Below, in pieces: positions 33,930 through 43,734 of a DNA stretch of 64,000 nucleotides. Position numbers and translations under genes: made by a program. The stretch lies in contig BLJB01000121.1 of assembly GCA_013423325.1 (NCBI GenBank), forward strand, positions 336 to 64,335, in the 5' to 3' direction. Within the stretch, counting starts at the first letter, position 1, and every line of letters begins with the position of its first letter. The notes below the pieces were generated by a model. It saw only the letters and a program-made list of their open reading frames with translations. It made no database searches and was not told the origin of the DNA. The DNA comes from Usnea hakonensis. Taxonomy: Eukaryota > Ascomycota > Lecanoromycetes > Lecanorales > Parmeliaceae.

Positions 33930-34605
33930 TTGAGCGTGATCACGACATGATGCCTGCATAGCAAAGGCATCATGCCTCAGGGGTGCTGATATGGATGACT
34001 GATATGAAAGGGGGCGGTGGCTAGGTCCTTCCGATACTGCCACTTGAGTGTACAGCTCTATCGCTTTTCTCCTTGCCTCGAAGATGCAGACAGCTCATGC
34101 TTCATTTCTGGGCTTGGACTGCAATAACAATCCAGCGATCAAATCCTTATTAGCTGGAGTTTCAGGCTCTGGGGGAGTAAATGGTAAAAGTATATTCGGA
34201 TCGGGAGAGAAATATTGTTGAAGGCGGGAAAGAGGAAACAGATTCCCTGACGCAAGGTTGCTATGATGTTTGTAAAAGTTAAGCGTGAGTCAAAATGTAT
34301 CAACATCAGTCTTCTACCGGCAGTACGCATACATGTGAATTATATATTGTGAAACCACACATGGGAAGTTAGGGCTGTCTGGGTGGCGTCCTAAGATAAG
34401 TACCTTACGTACCTTACCTTAGGCAGATTTCCGCGAACATTTAATTATTAGTACGAGTACCTTAGTTATCTTTCTTGTACTGGGAAATTCTTGGACTCAG
34501 GCACAATACTACTCCAGATGATCACTCTCACAACATGCACCACAACGGTAATCGTCGGCATCCTATTTGCTCTGAACTCCGTTTTCATCATCATCTGGTA
34601 GTTCC
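33930..34605. promoter_or_regulatory. Region upstream of OMS1-like gene
   Basis: About 680 bp. Contains an array of TACCTTA units at 34400-34421 and an upstream short frame (34518-34601). Otherwise it looks like the 3' UTR of the preceding gene and a promoter. Confidence 0.45.
34518..34601 (+). CDS. 27-codon hydrophobic upstream ORF
   Basis: ATG at 34518 opens a 27-aa frame ending ...NSVFIIIW then TAG, four bases before the first in-frame ATG of the OMS1-like gene. It is strongly hydrophobic after residue 10. It could be a uORF that tunes translation of the gene below, or chance. No homology is claimed. Confidence 0.35.
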   Translation: MITLTTCTTTVIVGILFALNSVFIIIW

Positions 34606-35605
34606 ATGGTAAGGATCAAGCAAATGAGCAAATTCCGTGCATCACCGTCCACCAATGCCCAGGCCTTACCTTACAAGTACGTCTCTTTGCCCAGTCGGAT
34701 CTCCCGTTCCTTGAAACAGACAAACTAAATGTAAATGCTCTCTTTTAAGCAGAAGTCCACACGCGAAGTCCAAACCCTCCAAACCTCGCTCAGCACGTCT
34801 TTTGTCCCCAACATTCCGCCGCAAAGGCAACTATATAGCCAGCGGTATAGCCGTCTACGCTTTCACAACATATGGCTTCTATCTCTACACCACTTTACTG
34901 GCAGAACCAGACCACCCACTTCCGTCCCAAGACATGGATGTTGCGGATCGCTACCAAACCACAGCTCAACACTTTGACGCTGATGTCTCTTCCACTGAGA
35001 ATATCTGGGGAATCAACCGTCTTCGACGTCGCCTTGTTGAGCAAGCCAAAGGAGATGTGCTAGAGATGAGTGTGGGCACAGGCAGGAATGGAGCCTTTTA
35101 TGATTTGGAAAAGGTGAAGAGTCTGGCCTTTGTTGATCAGAGTGGGGCGATGGTAGAGATTGCAAGGAAAAAATGGAATTCTCTCTATCCTGGGTATGAG
35201 CATTGTTCGTTCCACATTCAGTCAGCCATGGACCCGCTTCCTCCTTGCGCAGTGCCAGAGACAGGTTTCACGACGATTGTGCAAACTATGGGCATTTGCT
35301 CTACACCTACACCTGCCGCTACGTTGGCGCATTTAGGAGGTTTGGCCAATCCAAACGATGGGAAGCTTCTGCTGTTGGAGCATGGAAGGAGCTATTATAA
35401 CTGGGTAAATTGGATTCTAGACAAGGCTGCCGCTAAGCATGCAGATAAGCATGGGTGCTGGTTCAACAGAGATGTGGGTATGATACTGGAGGAAAGCGGG
35501 CTGGTGGTTGAAAAAATAGAGAGGAGTCAATTTGGGACCTTGTGGTACGTGGAGGCGAGGCCGGGTGTAAGGGATCGAGGGAGGTTGGTAGATCCGGAGA
35601 AATGA
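34606..35605 (+). CDS. OMS1: OMS1-like mitochondrial methyltransferase
   Basis: Yeast Oms1 is an inner-membrane protein with a methyltransferase fold. Two exons, 34606-34676 and 34753-35605, give 307 aa. The first part is basic (mitochondrial presequence-like), followed by one membrane segment (YIASGIAVYAFTTYGFYLY). The SAM-binding motif I is VLEMSVGTGRNGAF, followed by VDQSGAMVEIARKKW; VQTMGICSTP and LLLLEHGRSYY match later motifs of class I methyltransferases of this type. Introns are GT-AG and phase 2 (AA|A). In-frame ATGs at 34606 and 34624 are both possible starts; the first is used here. A short hydrophobic frame lies directly upstream. The substrate is unknown. Confidence 0.86.
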
Positions 35606-36023
35606 CAAACGAATAGCGGGTGATGAAACGAGGGCTGGTAGGGAATTGGCGATATTTTGGGTGGAGGACCCCTGACGCTGTGAGGAAGGGAACGAGACAA
35701 AATGTTACAGGAATTATCAGTCGAACATCCCGATCATGTAGACTGCAGAGCCTAATGGACAACGGCAATGAATACACCTCAGATTTCGAGGTGCCAGTGC
35801 TGAATCGCCTCAAGGCCAAGGGTATGAGCATTCTGCCATTTTAATCAGACATCTCATCTTCCGCTCTAGATTGTCCTGCGAGATAATTGCCGGCTCAAAT
35901 AGAATTAAGGGTCAGCTCGTCGTCTATGCATGCCTTTAGCGTGAGATCTGCACCAAGCATTGTGAACATGGTCAATTCGGGATCTCCATGTTCTATCAAC
36001 AAACATTTACTACAACTCTAGCC
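35606..36023. other. Intergenic region
   Basis: 418 bp between two plus-strand genes. A 74-codon frame (35620-35844) shows no recognisable feature. Nothing else is seen. Confidence 0.5.
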
Positions 36024-37152
36024 ATGCCCGCTCATGAAGCTCACACTTCTAGTCAGCGCTCCAGAAGTCCGGCAAACCGATCTCGTCATGTGCGCTCTCG
36101 ATCTCCCCACTCTCGTCATCACCACCCGGTCTCCCACAAACACAAACGCTCAAAGCCTTCTGCGTCAATGCACCTCCCTTTCCAAGCTTTAAAGCTGCAT
36201 AAACATGACTTTGAAGCCTTGAAGCCAATGTTTGAGCTGTACCTGGACATACAGAAGCAGAAAGTGCTGGGGGAATTACCAAACGACGAGGTACAGGGCC
36301 GATGGAAGAGCTTTGTTGGCAAATGGTATATCTCTACATTTCTTATGACTCCGTCCTACCATTATTGAATGATACAAGAGGCTAAAATTTGTGAGGAACC
36401 GTGGAGAATTAGCTGAAGGTTGGTATGATCCAGCGACGCTCCAGAAAGCACAAGCATCTGTTACGTTGGACGCTGTCGATGAGGGAAGACAAAGCCGGCT
36501 GCGGGACTCGCCGAGCTACGGTCCTCCAAGAAGAGCAGAAATAAGCAGCGATGAAGACATCGTTGGCCCCGCGATGCCTGGTAATGAAACACAAGTCTAC
36601 AAGAATGAAAATAGACGCGGGCCTACGATACCAAATCTGCAAGATCTAGAACTACGAAGAGGTATGGCTTGTGGACATGGTCTCATTCCACTTACATCTA
36701 ACAATCAACCCTTTCATACAGAACTTGAACAAGAAGACTTTCTCGCCCAACGCCGAAATCTCCGCGAGCTCCGACATGTCAACGACAAACTACAAAAAGA
36801 GCGCCTGGATGAACTTGAGCCCCGCGCTGAAGCCGGTAGCAAAGACCGCATGTTGGAGAAGAAGCGGGAGAAAGCAGATTCGAATCGTGCTTTTGCTTCC
36901 TCTAAGACCGAGGCTGGAGGTGTGGAAGAAGTCCCTGAGTCAGATTTGCTTGGTGCTGACGACTGGGGACCTGATGAGGTGAAGAAGCAGCAGAGAGAGA
37001 TGGACAGAAAGAAAAATGAGAGGGAGGTGCGGAGAGAAGAGGTTTTGAGGGCTAGGAAGGAGGAATTGGAACAGAGAAGGAGGGACTATCGGGCCAAGGA
37101 AGAGAAGACGATGAAAGGGCTTGTTGCATTGGCAAAGGCGAAATTTGGATGA
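36024..37152 (+). CDS. SCI1/HEL117-like nuclear coiled-coil protein
   Basis: Three exons, 36024-36325, 36396-36661 and 36722-37152, give 332 aa. The N-terminus is Arg/Ser/His-rich (SRSPANRSRHVRSRSPHSR), as in nuclear speckle proteins. A conserved helical block follows (FQALKLHKHDFEALKPMFELY ... EVQGRWKSFVGKWN), then ELAEGWYDPATL, the hallmark IVGPAMPG and GPTIPNLQDLELRRE, and a long charged coiled coil (LVxR-type ELEPRAEAGSKDRMLEKKREK to the end). The order fits the eukaryotic group that includes plant SCI1 and fungal proteins labelled HEL117-like, thought to act near RNA processing; that link is family knowledge held with modest certainty. Intron 2 (60 nt) is in frame and stop-free. ATG 35988 would add 12 residues. 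Confidence 0.7.
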
Positions 37153-38645
37153 AGAGCTCTCCTGGGGTCGGCAAAGCAGGGATAGCGCCAGATGCTGACC
37201 TTGTTGCCTTGGGTGCAGTGCATGGCTTCATGTAATACGCTTGGCCAGCATTAAAAATGGCACAGCTGATACTGCTTGCGTGGTCTCATGAATGAAAATT
37301 GATGGGTATAGCTATCTCCAGCATATGCGATTCCTATCTTATTACTCCATACAGAGTACGTACGTACTCTGAAGGTTCCATCGCATCCACCCGCTATCCC
37401 GCTCCTGTATGCGACACCCCACCCAGCCTTTGTGCGTCGTGCTTTGACCACACCACTCCCATTATCCAGGGTATCACAACGAGCAGTCCCGCGGCTTTGT
37501 AAGCTTGTAAAGTGATGACCCTCATCATAAAGTCGCAAGACGACAGCTCTTTTATACACAGCACACGGTATAGGAAATCGCCCCTTATGGTGTGGAGTGA
37601 GTGACGGACAGAGGCTGCGAGGCTGCAGTGGCTGTTTGCGCGAAATACCACAATACGAAAAAATGAGGATTTAAAGCAGCATGTTTTGGCACTAGGATGA
37701 AACTCTTTTCGCGCGACAGACCGCAAACGGAGCTCATTGATTGGCTTACGCGGCCCCCTTTTCTTTCAGGGTCCCAGCAATGTCGGGTGAAATTGCAGGG
37801 ATTATGTGGCGTTTAGATTCGGAAGGACAAAGCAGCGAGTGGCAGCCTTGTCCCCCGGACGCGAGTATAAGTTGAGGCCGATTCCCACCCTCAGATTTTA
37901 GAAAAATTCTCGCTTACTCATACTCCCAACCTCGCCTTTCTTATTTTACTTATTTTAGAGTTGCTGTTCGTTCGTGCCCCACCACAAGCAGCAACTCGCA
38001 TACACTCCGCATCCACCTCCACCTCCGCTTACATCTACCACTACTACATCTACCATCCGTGCGCCGATTGCAGATCGACATCACCAACATTAGATAGAAG
38101 ATACCCGTTTCACGGTTTCTAATTTAATACATTTGAAAGGCACTTCCCACGTGCACTTTCCCCCACTCTCTGACGAGACCTTCCCCTCTTTCCGATTTGA
38201 ATTAGCGACTTTCTACCTCACTTGACACTTCTAACCTCAAACCTCATCCACCTCTCAAACACATATCAACTTGGGCCTCGGCAATTCGTCAATCCTCGGT
38301 ATTGCGACTAGTTCACACTGAGACATATGTGCGACAGTGTTTGAAGGGCTGGGAGTGTTAAGTCGAGCAGCGGCTGTAGGGGAGGCATTTGCTTGTTCAT
38401 CTCCCACATACGGTACGACACTTCACAACTAAATACGAATTCCTTCATCGAGGCCTGTTCTATAGTCGCACCATCCTCCCTTTATCTTGGTTCGGACCTC
38501 GAATTGGGACCTCGCAGTCTTCAATTCCAAGGTAGCCGTCATTCTGACCTCGCGCGACACAGACTGCCGATTCCAAGACCCTCACTTGTTGTCACCGATC
38601 TTGTCGTCCCTCACCGCCTCGATCGCTGGTGACTCGATCGCAAGA
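37153..38645. promoter_or_regulatory. TBP upstream region
   Basis: 1.5 kb. The first part holds the 3' UTR of the previous gene and a perfect 20-bp palindrome at 37352-37371. From about 37900 to the TBP start the plus strand is very pyrimidine-rich (repeats of CCACCTC, CTTCC), like a long leader. No gene is supported. Confidence 0.5.
37352..37371. repeat. Perfect 20-bp palindrome CAGAGTACGT...
   Basis: The sequence equals its own reverse complement over 20 bases, centred on TACGTACGTA. It is preceded by TACTCCATA, giving an extended TACTC/GAGTA pattern. Confidence 0.95.
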
Positions 38646-39737
38646 ATGGAAACCCTCACTACACACCCGTCCACCGCACAGCAGGCTACGGCCTTTACCT
38701 CGCCTGCCTCCTTGTCCTTCCCAGGTGGAGCTGGAGAGCTGACGCCACCATCTGAAAAAGACGGTAATTCCCAGGCGAATGGCGCGAGCGGCACGTACCA
38801 AAACGGTCAGCAGCAACACAAAGGAGTGGATGCCGCATCGAACGGCAACGGGGTGACTCCCACAACTCCTGCTGCGACCCCTGGTGCTGGACAAGGTGTT
38901 AGTGGATTAGGTGAGCTCTTCGCCTCGCAGATCACAGTGAACGATAGTGACTGACTTTGTCAAAGTACCTACCTTGCAGTGAGTATCAACCTTGCTAGCC
39001 TCTTGTTGATCTTGAGGCTTAATGGCGTGTTCGAAGAAACATCGTTGCCACGGTCAATCTCGATTGCCGTCTCGATCTGAAGACTATTGCGCTTCACGCA
39101 AGAAACGCGGAGTACAATCCGAAGCGTTTCGCCGCTGTCATTATGCGCATCCGTGAACCCAAGACCACTGCTCTTATCTTTGCTTCCGGCAAGATGGTGG
39201 TTACCGGTGCCAAATCAGAAGATGGTTGGTCTTTTGTTGCTTTGTCTGAGGCTTCATGGTTACTGATGCCTCATGCTAAGATTCTCGCTTGGCGTCGCGT
39301 AAATACGCACGTATCATTCAGAAGCTCGGCTTCAACGCTAAGTTCACGGATTTCAAGATCCAGAACATTGTCGGGTCATGCGACATCAAGTTCCCAATTC
39401 GTCTCGAAGGCCTTGCGTCTCGTCACCACCACTTCAGCTCGTACGAGCCTGAGCTCTTTCCTGGTCTTGTAAGTGTTTTGAAGAGTCATTCCTTCTCGAT
39501 TGCTTCCACTGTCAAGATGCATAAGCTAAATCTGCACTTTCCCAGATCTACCGCATGATCAAGCCGAAGATAGTGCTTCTCATCTTCGTCAGCGGCAAGA
39601 TCGTTTTGACTGGTGCGAAAGTGCGAGAAGAAATCTACCAGGCCTTCGAGATGATCTACCCTGTCTTGAACGGTATGCCCTAGATGCTGTCTCTAAGGCC
39701 GTACACGCTGACAACTCTAGATTTCCGCAAGGTCTGA
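38646..39737 (+). CDS. SPT15: TATA-box-binding protein (TBP)
   Basis: TBP nucleates transcription complexes of all three nuclear polymerases. Six exons, 38646-38910, 38966-38978, 39037-39224, 39281-39468, 39546-39672 and 39721-39737, give 265 aa. The N-terminal 85 or so residues are a Ser/Thr/Gly/Gln-rich variable region. The saddle core follows with its two direct repeats: NIVATVNLDCRLDLKTIALH, FAAVIMRIREPKTTALIF, SGKMVVTGAKSE in the first and NIVGSCDIKFPIRLEGLA, LFPGLIYRMIKPKIVLLIF, SGKIVLTGAK in the second; it ends MIYPVLNDFRKV. Exon 2 has 13 nt (V-P-T-L-Q) and the last exon only 17 nt. All introns are GT-AG and keep phase. Core identity is beyond doubt. It has a long pyrimidine-rich 5' region. 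Confidence 0.97.
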
Positions 39738-40489
39738 TTCAACCCCCCGGAAACATCCAGCGGTGTAGTCAATCTTTCTGTACTACCACTCAGCCCACAC
39801 TAACCTGTACACTACACCTTCTTCCATCATATGGCTCAATCTTCATGGCCACTCGCTTCGACGCCATCGATTGCAAGGACGAGCATTGCACTGTGGCTGC
39901 TCTCTCGGCACTGCTCTCTACAAATTATTATATCACCACAAATGCATACAAAAACGGAGTCCGGTTACCAGGTCCTGGAGTATCTTAATCAGCGAGCGTT
40001 GCATATTACCTAAACATACATTATTAGAAATTCGCACGGCGGTTCTGTGCGCTGGTCGGTGGATACCGCCGACGTGCGATCTGCGTGAAAGAGCAGATGT
40101 CCTGTTTTCAAATTGCTCGGTAAGAGCGAGATATCAGATTGAGAGGAGGTGTGAAGGGGGATGATGGTCTTTTGATCATGCGTGCTGGAGCCTCTTATTA
40201 TTACGAGCCAGCTCGCACGTTGCTTGCCATACGTCTAGCTCCGGCAGACAATCATCTAGGTGCGCTGAGGATCAGATAAAAATTTTGATAGTATGGAATA
40301 CAAGATCTATTCCACCAATTTTTGTATACACACCATCAATCAGCTCGTCTGATGTATTGAATCCGAGCATCTTTGACGTCAGTTCACTACCATCATCTCA
40401 TTTATTAGACCAGGAGCCCCAGAAACACTCCCAGTCTCTTCCGTTACCATATCATCACCCTCCATCCGCCATCCCCGCTTATCGATAGC
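39738..40489. other. Intergenic region TBP-FAD oxidase
   Basis: 750 bp with no recognisable gene; frames of up to 97 codons have no domain. Likely TBP 3' UTR plus promoter. Confidence 0.5.
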
Positions 40490-42305
40490 ATGGCTATCCC
40501 TTCCCCCTCCACAACCCATGATTCCGCCCCTCCAGACTCAATCCTCATCATCGGCGCTGGAGTCTTTGGCCGTACGTATCTGGTTTCGAAAAAAAGAAAA
40601 AATCACCCCTTTCTCCAACCACCACTTGCGTTCCCCAATTCCATCCAGCTTTGCCCCCTTCCGATCTGATCCAAATCCGATATATAGTATCGACAACCCT
40701 CTCCCTCCTCCTCGCAGCCAAATACGTCCACACGAACATCACCCTTTTGGATCCCTATCTCCCTACTCTGAACCCTCCTCCTCCTCCTCCTCCTCCTCCT
40801 TCTTCTTCATCCCCATCCCCATCCTCAGTCCTTCTTCCATCGCCAGCGCACCAATTCGATCAGAATCCGCATGCGGCATCCATCGACTCCTCGCGTATCA
40901 TTCGGCCTGATTATGCGCTGTCGGCGTACGCGACTCTAGCGGCGGAGGCGCAGGGGAGGTGGAGGGCGGGGTTTGGGGGTGGGGCGTATAGGGAGAGTGG
41001 GTTGGTTTTGCTGGGGGAGGAGGAGGGGGGAGGGGGGGATGGTGGGTATGTGGAGAGGGCGAGGGGGAATGCGGAGGGCTTGGTGAGTTGGTTTACTTTA
41101 CTTTACTTGTTTGGATTGGAGGGGGGGGGGAGGGGGGGGGAATATTGTTTGGGAGTTCGACGCTTAGAATGGAGAATGTAAACGCTGATCGCTTGGATGT
41201 TATGATGACGCAGGGGTATAAAGTTGAACGGTTGGGCAATACGGAAAGTGTGCGAGGGGTGATGGGGACGGGGGGGGAAGGTGGCGAGCGAGGGTATGTG
41301 AATTGGGGCAGTGGGTGGGCGGATGCTGGAAAGGCGATGGAGGAATATATGCGCTTACTGATGGAGAAGGTAAGGGAGAGAAATGGGAATCGCAAGGACG
41401 GAATTGGGCAAGTGGTTTTCAAAAGGGGCAAGGCGAGGAACTTGATTTTTAAGGATGAGGGCGGCGATGGGAAGAGGAAGAGGACGAGGAGGGTCATTGG
41501 TGCTACATTAGACGATCATGGCGACGATGTCCTTGCTGACCTCACCATCGTCGCCGCGGGCGCCTGGAGCGGCGCGCTGGTCGATCTCCGCGGGAGAGCG
41601 GAGGCTCGAGGACAGGTTCTGGCTTATATCGAGATTACTGAGGAGGAGAGGTGGAAACTGAGGGATATGCCCGTCGTGCTGAATCTCAGCAATGGCATGT
41701 TTGCGATCCCCCCGACTGAGCTCTCTACGCCTGTTGCCTTGTCATCGTCGCCTGGTGCTCCTCGGGAGAGGAGGACGAGGATGAGGAAGGGGTGGGAGGT
41801 TAAAGTCGCGAGACATGCTTTTGGTTATGCGAATCCGACTGCTGTGGCTCCCGAGGGGGAAAATATAGTCGTTAGCTTGCCTGCGACGACATTTTCTCAT
41901 ATACCGATAGAAGGGGAGCAGGCTTGTCGTTCGTTCCTCAAAAGGACGATCCCGTGGCTCGGTGGCCGGCCTTTTCGCACTACGAGGTTATGCTGGTATA
42001 TGGATACCACGAGCGGGAATTTCCTGATCGACTACCATCCTAGATACGAAGGCCTGTTTTTGGCTACGGGTGGCAGTGGACATGGGTTTAAATTCCTGCC
42101 TGTGTTGGGGGATAAGATCGTCGCGGCTGTGGAGGGAAGGTTGGAGGGGGAGTTGGCACGTTTGTGGAGGTGGCCGGAGGAGCAGGTGCTGCCGTTTAGG
42201 GGTTGTGAGGATGGAAGTCGGATGGGGGAGAGGGGGATGCTGTTGGAGGATGAATGGGCGAGGAAAGGGGAGAGGGAAGAAGAGGGGGTGAAGAGTATGC
42301 TTTGA
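40490..42305 (+). CDS. FAD-dependent amine/amino acid oxidase (sarcosine or fructosyl-amine oxidase type)
   Basis: A DAO-family flavoenzyme that oxidises a secondary amine or amino acid, yielding H2O2; likely peroxisomal or cytosolic. Three exons, 40490-40571, 40688-41082 and 41214-42305, give 522 aa. The FAD motif LIIGAGVFGLSTTLSLLL spans intron 1 and ends near NITLLDPY. The active region SSRIIRPDYAL and the C-terminal DYHPRYEGLFLATGGSGHGFKFLP are typical of the fructosyl amino acid/saccharopine/sarcosine oxidase group. Two unusual low-complexity inserts occur: about 30 residues of Pro and Ser right after LLDPYLP (encoded by a CCT repeat), and a Gly/Glu stretch before YVERARGNAE. Intron 2 (131 bp) contains long G runs. 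Substrate cannot be told. No C-terminal SKL is present (ends VKSML). Confidence 0.85.
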
Positions 42306-43734
42306 TGGCTCTTCGGTTGATTGGCGTACAGCAGGCAAGTCCTACCACTGCAGCGATCTTGCATTGACGGCTTCGGCGATACGCATGCTTTGTTCTACGG
42401 GACGGAGCCAGAGGTGGGGAGGCGCCTGAGTATGTCTACGGCCAGTGCAGACCTCTTGGCTTTTACTGACGATCCATGGGAATTGACCCTCGGGTTTTCG
42501 AGACATTTTGACAATCTGAAAAGAGAGCCGAATATAGTCCAGTGCCACGACTTGAACACCTGTCAAACTCCCTGGATGGTGACGCCAACCACCTCATTCG
42601 TGTGTATCATCACCTAGGTCCGGTCTGATGCATATCTTGAAGAACGTACAGTCAACGCGGACCTTCGCTTTGCCCGCAAGTCTCATTCACTCAATCTTTG
42701 AGTCACATAATAGGGATATACCTCTTTACCATGACTCATTACTGAAAAATGATGATCCATGAATGTGGACATTCGAAGTCTCCGTTCTGGCTCAGTGGAG
42801 AGACAGATCAAGTCTAGGAACGCCGCCGGAGAGATTTGCTCGTCCTTGCTTCTGGCATGCTAATTTAGCAACGAGACGTTTCTCGAAATGTATGCCAGCT
42901 TGTTGTCGGGCTTCCACCAAACAAAGGTGTGCCGCATTCATCATCAGGCTTTAGTTACTTGCGGCTGTCCTTGTCCTTGTCTGCTGTATACACTGGATGG
43001 ATGATTGGCAGACAACATGCTCTCATCTACCAGCGTCGTTGAATTGATCTGACCTGTACGCGATAAGCTGCGACGGTCTTAAGTGCAAGGGGAACATAGC
43101 TCAATAGTGATTCGAATTACTATACCAGTTTGGAATCACATTGTCTCTGGCTTGATGCATGTTTGATTCCAGAGCCGCGGGGCAAGAGAGCAAGAAGTCT
43201 GTGTGTACTCCAAAGGCATGTGTGAAGACTCGCACAGGAAGGAGGGTTGGAGGGGAATATAAGTGGGGAAGAGCCGATTACGCGAGGCCTGATGTCGAGT
43301 TGAGAGTTGGGTAGAAAAGACGACCAGTCCTCTGGGGCAGAAACAGCAAAGAAAACGTTTCAAGATCTGTGGACTGGTAGGTAAAGAAAAGTTTCTAGTC
43401 TAGCCTGGTACCCAGTCTTTCATACAAGAAGGTATATCCTTTAAATAAGTAGTACAGACGAGACAGTTCGTTTTATGGCTGAGCGATGCTTTTAAGCCTT
43501 ATCTTAGCCGCTACCAAGTACTTTAGCTCGCCGCACTGACCCTTGCCAGAGCGGGCTTAGTAATCAGCATGCGGTCTTCTTGAGACTAAAATAAAGACTA
43601 AAATAAAGATCGAAGCGTTCCGTCTACTCTACCGTTGTTGATATCACTCGATCCCATCATTCGCCAATGCATCACTATTCTCGTCCGCTTTGCATAACTT
43701 GTAACTTGTATAAATAAACAACAGCGCCTACACC
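42306..43734. other. Intergenic region
   Basis: 1.4 kb between two plus-strand genes. Frames of up to 98 codons have no known domain. A short direct repeat AGACTAAAATAA occurs twice near 43583-43609. A TAGCTCAATAG...GATTCGAATT pattern near 43096-43120 is not a foldable tRNA. No gene supported. Confidence 0.5.

Noticed and set aside
43090..43130. tRNA-like TAGCTCAATAG and GATTCGAATT words
   Set aside because: The spacing is too short and no acceptor or anticodon stem can be formed.
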